A stretch of 64,000 nucleotides of DNA, taken from Anoxybacillus tengchongensis. GTDB lineage: Bacteria; Bacillota; Bacilli; Bacillales; Anoxybacillaceae. A program made the position numbers and the translations under genes. This document shows positions 54,052-61,686 of this stretch, piece after piece (position 1 is the first letter of the stretch; the number at the start of each line of letters is the position of its first letter). The DNA is taken from contig NZ_JACHES010000006.1 in the NCBI RefSeq assembly GCF_014201585.1, forward strand, positions 109,974-173,973. Reading direction: 5' to 3'. A model generated the notes under the pieces. The model was not told the origin of the DNA. It worked only from the letters and a program-made list of their open reading frames with translations, and did no database searches.

Positions 54052-54846
54052 CTATACGACAATATCTTTCTTCCGGTAAATGGCATATGCTGAAACAATG
54101 CTGACACTAATGATCACAATCATCAAGACCATGTATAACGGATCGATTTGAAGCTCGTTAATAATCGGTGCTGCATCGACATATTTAAACGGACTAACAT
54201 ATTTTAAAAACGATAAATCGTCAGAAATGCTTGACATCATGCTCATAAAATAAGTGACAAATACAAGCCCAAGAGCAAATGATGATGCATTTCTCGTTTT
54301 GCGCATCATTGTTGACAACAAAAATGCCACAGCTGCAAACGTAAAATGAAGAAGTACAGTTGCCAACGTCAGTAAATAAACAGCTTTGAACGACACATCG
54401 TATTCTTCAGCCATTTGAAAACCAACAAAACTAACAAGAAGGGAAACGGCATTTAAAATGAGAGTATTCACCGTCACGACAAGCCATTTATTTGTTAAAA
54501 TTTCTCTTCTTGTTATTGGTTTCGCAAGCAAAAATTCAATCGTTTTATCGTTCTCTTCTTTCGCAACGATGTTTGCAGCTAACATCGCTACATAAACACT
54601 ACCGAGTAACGTCGTCATCGTATATACACGAACACCGTAATACCCTGTTAAATCACCAATGCTTAGTTGATCCATTCCGAATGCTTTAACCATCGCTGGT
54701 GGCAACGATTGAAGAAGTTTGGTGACTTCTTTTTGTTGCTCGGCAAACTGTGGGAAAATACTTAACGTCAAAAGAACAAGACCACCGAGCACCGCACTCC
54801 AAATCACTAAAGATTTTGCGTTTCGTTTCCATTCCCGTTTAAACAT
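54052..54846 (-). CDS. ABC-2 type transporter permease
   Basis: 264 residues with six membrane helices (LVIWSAVLGGLVLLTLSIF first). GSVYVAMLAANIVAKEENDKTIEFLLAKPITRREI is the ABC-2 permease signature. It pairs with the ATPase encoded 11 bases upstream in the same direction. Substrate unknown; such pairs often export antibiotics, lipids or peptides. Full length. Confidence 0.88.
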   Translation of the reverse strand: MFKREWKRNAKSLVIWSAVLGGLVLLTLSIFPQFAEQQKEVTKLLQSLPPAMVKAFGMDQLSIGDLTGYYGVRVYTMTTLLGSVYVAMLAANIVAKEENDKTIEFLLAKPITRREILTNKWLVVTVNTLILNAVSLLVSFVGFQMAEEYDVSFKAVYLLTLATVLLHFTFAAVAFLLSTMMRKTRNASSFALGLVFVTYFMSMMSSISDDLSFLKYVSPFKYVDAAPIINELQIDPLYMVLMIVIISVSIVSAYAIYRKKDIVV

Positions 54847-54857
54847 CGTCTATCCCC

Positions 54858-55730
54858 TCACTTTTCGTAATAGTGCATAAACACATCTTCAAGAGACGGC
54901 TCACTAATCGACACATCTTTGATGCGCACGTTGTGCAGCTGGGCGATCAGTTCGTTCATATCTCCCTTATATAGCATCGTCATCTCATTGCCGTTAACTT
55001 CTTTGTTTACAACACCTGCTAAATCAAACTCGACGTGTTGTCCTTCTTCGAATACGACCGTCACATGTTTCAAATGGTTTTTCGTTAAATACTCGACCGT
55101 TTCCACTTGAATTAATTTCCCTTCTTTAATAATCGCTACACGATCGCAAAGCTTTTGTACTTCTGAAAGAATGTGTGAGGAGAAGAAGATCGTCACACCT
55201 TTTTTACGTTCTTCTAAAAGAACTTCAAAAAAAGTATGCTGCATGAGCGGATCCAATCCGCCTGTTGGTTCATCTAAAATGAGCAATTTCGGCTCGTGTA
55301 AAAGCGCTTGAACGATACCGACTTTTTTTCGATTGCCAAATGATAAATCTTCAATCTTTTTATGAATATCTAAATCAAGACGCTCCGCTAACTGTTTCAA
55401 TCGCTGGTCCGATACTTTGTAAAATGCTGCAGAATACATCAGTAAATCAATGACTTTCATATCATCATAATAGTGCACTTCAGAAGGTAAATAACCGACA
55501 TGTCTCCGAATTTCTTTTGCATCTTTCACAATATCTTTCCCAAAAATCGTGGCGCTACCGCTCGTTGGATAAATAAAGTTTAGTAATGTACGAATCGTTG
55601 TGCTTTTTCCTGCCCCATTCGGCCCGATAAACCCAAAAATCTCTCCTTCTTCAATCGAAAATGTGACTTGTTCAATTCCGCGATTGTTTTTATACATTTT
55701 CGTTAACTCGTTCACATGAACAATACTCAT
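54858..55730 (-). CDS. ABC transporter ATP-binding protein
   Basis: 290 residues. Walker A FGFIGPNGAGKSTT, signature LSFGNRKKVGIVQAL (a variant of LSGGQ), Walker B LLILDEPTGGLDP and switch His in FSSHILSEVQKLCD. About 80 residues after the core form an accessory domain. First gene of a two-gene operon with an ABC-2 permease. GAGGCG precedes the ATG. Confidence 0.93.
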   Translation of the reverse strand: MSIVHVNELTKMYKNNRGIEQVTFSIEEGEIFGFIGPNGAGKSTTIRTLLNFIYPTSGSATIFGKDIVKDAKEIRRHVGYLPSEVHYYDDMKVIDLLMYSAAFYKVSDQRLKQLAERLDLDIHKKIEDLSFGNRKKVGIVQALLHEPKLLILDEPTGGLDPLMQHTFFEVLLEERKKGVTIFFSSHILSEVQKLCDRVAIIKEGKLIQVETVEYLTKNHLKHVTVVFEEGQHVEFDLAGVVNKEVNGNEMTMLYKGDMNELIAQLHNVRIKDVSISEPSLEDVFMHYYEK

Positions 55731-55780
55731 CGTTTCGCCTCCCTCGGCATTACTCGTTTCTTAACTAACAAGTCAATTCC

Positions 55781-55809
55781 ATAATATAGAGTTTTGACTA
55801 GTTATTCAA
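55781..55809 (-). promoter_or_regulatory. SigA promoter of the ABC operon
   Basis: TTGAAT (55809-55804), 17 bases, TATTAT (55786-55781) on the minus strand. Confidence 0.6.
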
Positions 55810-55820
55810 TGCGAAACGAA

Positions 55821-55852
55821 AATAATCCCCCTACGCATGTAGAGGGATTATT
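55821..55852 (-). terminator. Intrinsic terminator after SleB-like gene
   Basis: AATAATCCC-x-CTAC, loop GCAT, with one-mismatch complement; overlaps the gene's stop. Confidence 0.7.
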
Positions 55853-56435
55853 TCGCAAATACATGGTTGCCAATAATAACTGTCACTTGACGTGAGCGGA
55901 TCCATTCGCTTTTCGCCGTTTTTGGATTGTAAAAATACAATGAGCCGCTTCCTAAACCGCGAAAAGCAATGGCTTCTTCAACCGCTCGGTATGCTTCTCG
56001 GTCTGCTGGTTTGTTAATCTCTCCATTTTGTACAGGAGTAAACGCATAATATCCTCCTGAACGCTCATAAATGACTTGGCGAATCGTATTTGGAAAATTC
56101 GGATGATCAACACGGTTCAAGACGACCGTTGCAATAGCTACTTTTCCTGCGAATGGCTCTCCTTTTGCTTCCGCATGAACGAGACGAGCTAATAAGTCTT
56201 TATCAGCTTGAGAGATCGGCTGTGGGATACGCAACGTTTCGCCAACGAACAAAACGTCTGATTGTTTTTGATTGATTCGTTGAAGTTCTAGCAATGAAAC
56301 ATTGTAACTTTTCGCAATCGTCCAAAACGTTTCCCCCGGCCTCACATGATGAACCGTCGTTTGCGCAGCTACTTCAGTTGTTGAAAAACAAAAAGCTGCT
56401 ACAATAACAGAAGCAAGTGCCAGCAATTTCCTCAT
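55848..56435 (-). CDS. Cell-wall hydrolase (SleB/CwlJ domain) with LysM
   Basis: 195 residues. Signal peptide (MRKLLALASVIVAAFCFSTTEVAA), one LysM domain (about 27-72, HHVRPGETFWTIAKSYNVSL), then the SleB-type hydrolase domain (LLARLVHAEAKGEPFAGKVAIATVVLNRV, with the catalytic Glu in HAEAKGEP). Resembles YkvT. It cleaves peptidoglycan, probably cortex or vegetative wall; SleB itself acts in germination. Monocistronic, followed by a terminator. Confidence 0.9.
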   Translation of the reverse strand: MRKLLALASVIVAAFCFSTTEVAAQTTVHHVRPGETFWTIAKSYNVSLLELQRINQKQSDVLFVGETLRIPQPISQADKDLLARLVHAEAKGEPFAGKVAIATVVLNRVDHPNFPNTIRQVIYERSGGYYAFTPVQNGEINKPADREAYRAVEEAIAFRGLGSGSLYFYNPKTAKSEWIRSRQVTVIIGNHVFAK

Positions 56436-56663
56436 GTTATCCCTCCTAGTCCATTGCTCGCTTATAAGACTAGCAGGGATTTAGCAATCTATCATCGTCT
56501 AATTTATGGAAAAATTTTAGATCATATGGCGTTCAACGCTCGAGAAGGTATATGGAAATTTATTCATCTATTAAAGTTAGTATTGTGTTTTATATTTCTG
56601 CAATCATTTTTAGCGTATATAACATTTTTTCAAAATCACCATACCCAAATAAAATAATCCGTA

Positions 56664-56693
56664 TTGACAACTTACTTTTCGTAAGTTTATAAT
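56664..56693 (+). promoter_or_regulatory. SigA promoter of mhqR
   Basis: TTGACA (56664-56669), 18 bases, TATAAT (56688-56693). Confidence 0.8.
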
Positions 56694-56712
56694 TATCTTG
56701 AAATCAAGATAA
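56693..56712. promoter_or_regulatory. MhqR-type operator 1
   Basis: TTATCTTGAAATCAAGATAA, palindromic except in the centre and close to the MhqR box tATCTcgAAtTCgAGATa. It begins at the end of the -10, so a bound repressor would block the promoter. Confidence 0.75.
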
Positions 56713-56724
56713 AGGTTGATGCAT

Positions 56725-57165
56725 ATGAGCCAAAACGAACAAACATTATCGTTAAAACTATTCGTTGTCCTTTCTAGGGCACATAAAGCCGTATCCGAGC
56801 ATGTAAAACATGACATTCAACGTTACGGACTGAATCCGACAGAGTTTGGCGTTCTCGATTTGTTGTATCACAAAGGGGCGCAGCCGATTCAGCAAATCGG
56901 TGATAAAATTTTACTCACTAGTGGAACCATGACATATGTCATCGACAAACTCGAAGAAAAAGGATATATCGTCCGACAACGTTGTGAAAAGGATCGGCGC
57001 ATTACGTACGCTGTCATTACTGAAGAAGGAAAAGCATTAATGGATTACATTTTCCCACAGCACGCACAAAAAATGTCGGAAATTTTTCAATCTTTATCCA
57101 CAGATGAAAAAGAAATGGCGATTCACTTGCTTAAAAAGATAGGTCTTTCATTAACGCCTTTTTAA
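56725..57165 (+). CDS. mhqR: MarR-family repressor, MhqR-like
   Basis: 146 residues. Winged helix IGDKILLTSGTMTYVIDKLEEKGYIVRQRCEKDRRITYAVIT is typical of MhqR/OhrR-like MarR proteins. No cysteine is in the usual N-terminal OhrR position (only the one at RQRCEKD), so direct oxidation sensing is not obvious; Bacillus MhqR responds to quinone-like electrophiles by an indirect route. ATG at 56725 with AAAGG nine bases upstream is chosen over two upstream codons. The gene has an operator over its own promoter and another before the next gene. Confidence 0.85.
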   Translation: MSQNEQTLSLKLFVVLSRAHKAVSEHVKHDIQRYGLNPTEFGVLDLLYHKGAQPIQQIGDKILLTSGTMTYVIDKLEEKGYIVRQRCEKDRRITYAVITEEGKALMDYIFPQHAQKMSEIFQSLSTDEKEMAIHLLKKIGLSLTPF

Positions 57166-57183
57166 AGGCCTATCGCACACCTT

Positions 57184-57201
57184 TATCTTGAAATCAAGAT
57201 A
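57184..57201. promoter_or_regulatory. MhqR-type operator 2
   Basis: TATCTTGAAATCAAGATA, same 16-base core as operator 1, 19 bases before the doxX start. A second controlled point inside the operon. Confidence 0.7.
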
Positions 57202-57220
57202 TATGAAAGGAGAGATCATC

Positions 57221-57619
57221 ATGATGCACATTGGTATTTTACTTATTCGTCTAGCTGTCGGTTTGACTTTTGTCGGTCATGGGGCCCAAAAATTGTTTGG
57301 ATGGTTCGGAGGATATGGTTTAAAAGGAACAGGTGGATGGCTCGAATCGATTGGATTAAAACCTGGAGTGACAATGGCTCTAGTTGCTGGTTTAGCAGAG
57401 TTCGTTGGCGGGCTATTGTTTGCTCTCGGACTGTTCACACCATTTGCAGCTTTGTTAATCGCTATGATAATGGTTGTAGCCATTGTAAAAGTACACGCGC
57501 CAAACGGATTTTGGGTCACACAAAATGGCTTCGAGTACAACTTTATTTTAATTGTCGTTGTGATTGGCGTTGCGCTTATCGGCGCAGGCGACTATTCACT
57601 TGATGCACTCATGAAATAA
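57221..57619 (+). CDS. DoxX-family membrane protein (MhqP-like)
   Basis: 132 residues and four membrane helices: IGILLIRLAVGLTFVGHGAQKLFGWFGGYGLKGTGGWLES at the start is the DoxX signature. In Bacillus subtilis the MhqR regulon includes a DoxX protein (MhqP) that helps with quinone stress, matching the operator just upstream. ATG at 57221 with AAAGGAGAG six bases upstream. Followed after 16 bases by a pirin gene. Confidence 0.9.
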   Translation: MMHIGILLIRLAVGLTFVGHGAQKLFGWFGGYGLKGTGGWLESIGLKPGVTMALVAGLAEFVGGLLFALGLFTPFAALLIAMIMVVAIVKVHAPNGFWVTQNGFEYNFILIVVVIGVALIGAGDYSLDALMK

Positions 57620-57635
57620 GGAAGGAGGTTTTTCA

Positions 57636-58340
57636 ATGATTCACATATATCGTGCACATGAACGATTTGAATCGAACCACGGTTGGTTACAAAGTTATTT
57701 TAGCTTTTCATTTGCCGAATATTTTGATCGGAAAAATATGCACTTTGGTCCATTACGCGTATTTAACGATGATATCATCGCTCCACAACGTGGTTTTGGC
57801 GCTCATCCTCATCAAGAAATGGAGATTGTTACAGTCGTCTTAAAAGGACAACTCGAGCATCGCGATAATCTCGGCAATCATCGTATCATTTCATTTGGTG
57901 AAGTACAACGAATGACAGCCGGAACTGGCATTGTGCATTCAGAAATGAATCCGTCTACTACGGAAGAAGTCAATCTTCTGCAACTTTGGTTTTTACCTGA
58001 AACGTACGGTCTTACCCCATCATACGAACAAGTTTCATATGATATTGAAAAAATGAAAAATCGCTTATTGCCTATTGTTTCGAAAAAGCAGGCAGGTGAT
58101 CAAGTTGCTTACATTCATCAAGATATAACGATGTATTTATCCGATTTAGAAAATAATGAGCACATAACATTCCATCAACAAGAAGGCCGTCGAATATATG
58201 TGTTTGTTATTGAAGGAGAACTTGTGTTAAATGGTGAAACGATGTTACAACGTCGTGATGCTGCTCGTATAACAGATATAACAACATTACACATCACATC
58301 GAAAACAGATAGCCGATTTATGCTGATTGATTTACCATAG
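57636..58340 (+). CDS. Pirin family protein (bicupin)
   Basis: 234 residues. FGAHPHQEMEIVTVVLKGQLEHRDNLGN in the first cupin holds two His and a Glu that bind the metal, and TAGTGIVHSEMNP provides the next His. Pirin relatives such as YhhW have quercetinase activity, which fits a regulon for quinone-like compounds. AAGGAGG precedes the ATG. Last gene of the mhq operon, with a hairpin behind it. Confidence 0.92.
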   Translation: MIHIYRAHERFESNHGWLQSYFSFSFAEYFDRKNMHFGPLRVFNDDIIAPQRGFGAHPHQEMEIVTVVLKGQLEHRDNLGNHRIISFGEVQRMTAGTGIVHSEMNPSTTEEVNLLQLWFLPETYGLTPSYEQVSYDIEKMKNRLLPIVSKKQAGDQVAYIHQDITMYLSDLENNEHITFHQQEGRRIYVFVIEGELVLNGETMLQRRDAARITDITTLHITSKTDSRFMLIDLP

Positions 58341-58345
58341 TTGCC

Positions 58346-58371
58346 AGCTTGCCCGCTTAAGTGGGCAAGCT
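58346..58371 (+). terminator. Hairpin after the pirin gene
   Basis: AGCTTGCCC / GGGCAAGCT with an 8-nt loop. The T tract behind is weak. Confidence 0.55.
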
Positions 58372-58382
58372 AAATTTAACGT

Positions 58383-58469
58383 TCTTCTCCATTTTAATGT
58401 TCCGCTTCCATCATGACAATCGACGTAAATAAATCCATATCGTTTTGAAAACTCACCTGCTGAAGAAAT
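58383..58469 (-). pseudogene. Relic of a GH1 6-phospho-beta-glucosidase gene (C-terminal fragment)
   Basis: Reading the minus strand in one frame gives ISSAGEFSKRYGFIYVDCHD then GSGTLKWRR. SKRYGFIYVD followed by a GxGTLKR-type stretch is the near-invariant C-terminal block of family 1 6-phospho-beta-glucosidases (BglA/BglH type). Nothing of the preceding 440 residues is present, and no stop follows at the right place. It lies across the promoter region of the lacI-type gene. It appears to be what is left after a deletion. Recognised by motif only, so the confidence is moderate. Confidence 0.65.
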
Positions 58470-58478
58470 ATGAAACTT

Positions 58479-58508
58479 TTTACAAACTCACAAAAAAAGG
58501 AGTAAAAT
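58479..58508 (+). promoter_or_regulatory. Promoter of the lacI-type gene
   Basis: TTTACA (58479-58484), 18 bases, TAAAAT (58503-58508). Confidence 0.5.
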
Positions 58509-58543
58509 ATGACATATATGTGATCAAAAAAGCAGGTGAAAGT

Positions 58544-59521
58544 ATGGCAAATATTCGTGAAATCGCAAAACGAGCAGGTGTTTCTGTATCAACCGTATCC
58601 CGTGTGCTCAATGGCTATCCATATGTCAAAGAAGAAAAACGAAAAGCTGTATGGGATGTCGTTCATGAATTAAACTACAAAAAAAATATTAATGCCGTTC
58701 ACTTATCAAAAGGAAAAACAAATATTATCGGGGTTATGTTACCGACCATCAATCACCCCTATTTTAGCATGATTGTAGAAGGAATTGCGGAAGAAGCATT
58801 ACGATATGGATACCATCTTCTTTTTTTTCAAACAAACTATGACATACATAAAGAATTAGAAGCGCTCGAAATGTTACGTGTCAAGCAAATAGATGGCCTC
58901 ATCATTTGTTCACACACCATTAGCCTTGAAACACTTGAATTATACATAAGCGACGGACCAATCGTTTTATGCGAAGATATACAAGAGCCCCATATATTTT
59001 CTGTATACATTGACCATTATCAAGCTTTTATGCTTGGGATGGATTATTTAATAAAAAAAGGGCATTCAAAAATCGGATATTGTCTCGGTCGACCAACGAG
59101 CATTAATAGCCAAAAACGAAAAGCTGCTTATAAAGATGCCCTTCAAAACATACATGCTTCGATTCATGCAAATTGGATGTTCCACCATTGTCTACATATG
59201 GGCGATGGGAAGCGAATCGTATCTACGATTCTTTCGCTTGCGGAAAAACCGACTGCTTTGCTCGTTACTAGCGATCAAGTTGCTGCTGGAATTGTTTTAT
59301 GGGGAAAAACATACGGATTGCGCGTTCCGAACGATCTAGCTATCGTCAGCTTCGATAACCATCCTATTTCAGAAGCGTTGCACATTACAACAATCGAACT
59401 CCCTCTTTCTCTTATGGGGAAAAAAGCTTTCCAAATGATATACGACTATTTTGCAAACAACTATACACAACCCAAAAAAGAAAAACTGCCCGTTCGCCTT
59501 ATTGAACGAGCATCTGTATAG
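58544..59521 (+). CDS. LacI-family transcriptional regulator
   Basis: 325 residues. MANIREIAKRAGVSVSTVSRVLNGYPYVKEEKRKAV is the LacI helix-turn-helix and hinge entry; the periplasmic-binding-like core follows (IIGVMLPTINHPYFSMIVEGIAEEAL), and DLAIVSFDNHPISEAL near the end. The frame is open for 33 further codons upstream, but the ATG at 58544 is the conserved one (AGGTG upstream). The target operon is not adjacent; the relic of a beta-glucosidase gene on its upstream side suggests that it once controlled a beta-glucoside operon. Confidence 0.9.
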   Translation: MANIREIAKRAGVSVSTVSRVLNGYPYVKEEKRKAVWDVVHELNYKKNINAVHLSKGKTNIIGVMLPTINHPYFSMIVEGIAEEALRYGYHLLFFQTNYDIHKELEALEMLRVKQIDGLIICSHTISLETLELYISDGPIVLCEDIQEPHIFSVYIDHYQAFMLGMDYLIKKGHSKIGYCLGRPTSINSQKRKAAYKDALQNIHASIHANWMFHHCLHMGDGKRIVSTILSLAEKPTALLVTSDQVAAGIVLWGKTYGLRVPNDLAIVSFDNHPISEALHITTIELPLSLMGKKAFQMIYDYFANNYTQPKKEKLPVRLIERASV

Positions 59522-59545
59522 TGGCAAGCGATACACTTGCCACTA
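59519..59545. terminator. Bidirectional terminator holding both stop codons
   Basis: TAGTGGCAAG / CTTGCCACTA, perfect 10-bp stem with a 7-nt loop; the lacI-type TAG and the MFS gene's TAG are the outer ends of the two arms. Confidence 0.65.
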
Positions 59546-60733
59546 TGCTTCTTTTGGTAACCAAAACGTCAGAACACCAAATAAAGGAAGAAAACTACAC
59601 ATGACCATAAGCGTTTTTAACGTATAAACATCAGCAATTTTTCCAAGTGCAACTGCCCCGAGTGCTCCCATGCCAAATGCGAGGCCGACAATTAACCCTG
59701 ATGCCATTCCAACGTTTCCTGGAAGCAACTCTTGCGCATAAACAACAAAAGTAGCAAAACTAGACGATAAAATAAAACCTGTGACAAAAACAATTGGCAA
59801 AACGAAATGAAGCGGAACATATGGCAAAATGAGCGCAAATGGTGCCGTACCAAGCGTTGAAGCAAAAATTAAATTTCGTCTCCCAAATCGATCAGCAAGC
59901 GGACCACCAAAAACTGTCCCGATTGCCCCTGCAATCATAAAAACAAACAAATAAAGTTGCGCTTGACGAATAGAAATACCATAATACTTCATTAAGTAAA
60001 ACTGGTAGTAATTCGAAATTCCTGCATAATACCACGAACGTGCAAATACTAAAAGAACTAGGAGAATAAGCGCAAATATAATCTTTTGACTTATTTGTTT
60101 CTTTTCTTCCATCGTTTCCTTTCGGCGTTCGTTCACCTGATACAATTGAACAGCATACCACTTCGACACCCAAAATAAAACAACCATCCCAAGCGCCGCA
60201 ACAAACGCAAACCAACCTGCTCCCTTTTGACCAAATGGAACAAAAATGAGCGCTGTAAACAATGGTGCAAGAGCGTTGCCTGTATTTCCGCCAAGTTGAT
60301 AAATGGATTGAGCGAACCCCCTTCTCGCCCGAGCAGCCAAATAAACAACACGCGAACCTTCCGGATGAAATACTGCTGACCCTAATCCAATGAATAAAAC
60401 CGACAATAAAACAAAGAAAAAATTAGGCGCAAACGCCAATCCAATCATTCCTAACAAACTAGCTCCCATGCCAAGCGGCAAAAAACTCGGTGACGGGTGC
60501 CGATCCGAAAGCAAACCGACAACCGGTTGCAAGATGGACGAAGTCATATTCAGCGTAAATGCAATCCAACCGATTTGTGTATAAGATAAATGCATCGATG
60601 ATTCTAAAATGGGAAACAGCGCTGGCACCACAGCTTGCATCGCGTCGTTCAATAAATGACCAATACTAATGGCAATTAAAATCGGATAAACGACTGTTTG
60701 CATATTTGTGCGTTGTTCAACACTTGCTTGCAT
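59543..60733 (-). CDS. MFS transporter, fosmidomycin-resistance (Fsr) type
   Basis: 396 residues, twelve membrane helices. ISIGHLLNDAMQAVVPALFPIL is the Fsr-family opening, GLLSDRHPSPSFLPLGM the MFS loop 2-3 motif (degenerate), and GGPLADRFGRRNLIF the repeated motif after helix 8. Likely drug or sugar-analogue efflux; the substrate cannot be told. AGGGAGAGAGG precedes the ATG. Alone on the minus strand. Confidence 0.88.
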   Translation of the reverse strand: MQASVEQRTNMQTVVYPILIAISIGHLLNDAMQAVVPALFPILESSMHLSYTQIGWIAFTLNMTSSILQPVVGLLSDRHPSPSFLPLGMGASLLGMIGLAFAPNFFFVLLSVLFIGLGSAVFHPEGSRVVYLAARARRGFAQSIYQLGGNTGNALAPLFTALIFVPFGQKGAGWFAFVAALGMVVLFWVSKWYAVQLYQVNERRKETMEEKKQISQKIIFALILLVLLVFARSWYYAGISNYYQFYLMKYYGISIRQAQLYLFVFMIAGAIGTVFGGPLADRFGRRNLIFASTLGTAPFALILPYVPLHFVLPIVFVTGFILSSSFATFVVYAQELLPGNVGMASGLIVGLAFGMGALGAVALGKIADVYTLKTLMVMCSFLPLFGVLTFWLPKEA

Positions 60734-60815
60734 CTTCCTCTCTCCCTAGAAAACAAATTGAATATTTACATTATAATAACTTCAACAAACATTTCAATTT
60801 TTTTGCTTGCTCAAT

Positions 60816-60850
60816 AAAAAGCGCCCCAACATATTGATGAGACGCTTTTT
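60816..60850 (-). terminator. Terminator region after the Uma2 gene
   Basis: AAAAAGCG arms with an imperfect middle and T run on the minus strand, 83 bases beyond the Uma2 stop. The rest of 60734-60932 shows no gene. Confidence 0.55.
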
Positions 60851-60932
60851 CACCTTATGATTTAAAAAAGCTTACGCGCGTTTCCGTATTCATCTTATAC
60901 ACCTGTTTCTCAGCCACATGTAAATACTTCAA

Positions 60933-61496
60933 TTAACTAAAAATTTTTGTCACATCAACCGAAAATTGCGGAAAAACAAATGAACGTACATTTCCTTTTT
61001 CCTTCATCACTTCCATTTGATCGTATTGACCTTTTTCGTTTAACGCATATACTTGTATGCTATTTAACATCGGATTTACAATCCAATATTCTTTTACGCC
61101 ATAGCGCATATAAATGTTTAACTTGAAAACTAAATCATGAGATTGGTTGGACGGACTTAAAATTTCTATAATCCATGTAGGCACACCAATATATTTTTGG
61201 TCTTGCAATCCTTCTTTATCACAAATAATACTTAAATCAGGAATGACAATATGTTGTTCTTGAATATCATCGCGTTGTAATTCAACATCAAACGGCGCAT
61301 GAAACACTTCACAATCTGTCCCTTCAAAAAAGTGAAAAAGTTCCACGTACATGCGCCCAGATATTCGCTGATGCTTTGTAGAAGTCGAAGGAGTCATGCA
61401 TACAACCCCATTCATATATTCCAACCGTCTGTTTGTTCTCTCCCTTAATTCATAATACTCCTTCAACGACATCCAACGTTGGCTAACGATGCTCAC
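60933..61496 (-). CDS. Uma2 family (DUF820) putative endonuclease
   Basis: 187 residues. RRLEYMNGVVCMTPSTSTKHQRISGRM, then IVIPDLSIICDKEG and GVPTWIIEILSPSNQSHDLVFKLNIYMRYGVKEYWIVNP show the PD-(D/E)xK-like core of Uma2 (D in PDLSI, E-x-L). Such genes occur in many copies in cyanobacteria and some Bacilli; the biological role is unknown. Start is GTG with a weak AAGAAGTG site. It follows a 32-codon small ORF. Confidence 0.88.
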   Translation of the reverse strand: MSIVSQRWMSLKEYYELRERTNRRLEYMNGVVCMTPSTSTKHQRISGRMYVELFHFFEGTDCEVFHAPFDVELQRDDIQEQHIVIPDLSIICDKEGLQDQKYIGVPTWIIEILSPSNQSHDLVFKLNIYMRYGVKEYWIVNPMLNSIQVYALNEKGQYDQMEVMKEKGNVRSFVFPQFSVDVTKIFS

Positions 61497-61510
61497 GGAA
61501 TCACTTCTTT

Positions 61511-61609
61511 TTACTTTCCATTATACTTTCCTTTTGAAGCAGCCTCTATCGCAAACTGTGCCCCCATTAACTCAACGGCGCATAAAATGACAATAAAAAA
61601 GATCCCCAT
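61511..61609 (-). CDS. 32-residue membrane micropeptide, unknown
   Basis: ATG at 61609 with GGGAGGG six bases upstream encodes 32 residues: MGIFFIVILCAVELMGAQF forms a hydrophobic helix and the tail EAASKGKYNGK is basic, so an N-out or N-in single-span micropeptide is plausible. It ends 14 bases before the Uma2 start. The ribosome binding site directly abuts a 10-bp inverted repeat. The good start signal and the helix support translation, but no family is recognised. Confidence 0.55.
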   Translation of the reverse strand: MGIFFIVILCAVELMGAQFAIEAASKGKYNGK

Positions 61610-61620
61610 TGTTTTCCCTC

Positions 61621-61647
61621 CCTTATGCTTTTGACGCAAGCATAAGG
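61621..61647. repeat. 10-bp perfect inverted repeat before the micropeptide
   Basis: CCTTATGCTT, 7 bases, AAGCATAAGG. On the minus strand the second arm runs into the ribosome binding site (AAGGGAGGG). No T run, so not an intrinsic terminator; an operator or translation-control stem is possible. Confidence 0.6.
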
Positions 61648-61686
61648 TATGAAACGCGTTTCGATGCAACATGTTTTTGCAATTTT

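Noticed and set aside
56672..56685. Small inverted repeat TTAC-TTTTC-GTAA in the spacer of the mhqR promoter
   Set aside because: Too short to claim as an operator; the clear palindrome after the -10 explains control better.
61621..61647. Inverted repeat as an intrinsic terminator of yhfC
   Set aside because: No T run follows on the minus strand; the ribosome binding site of the micropeptide follows instead.
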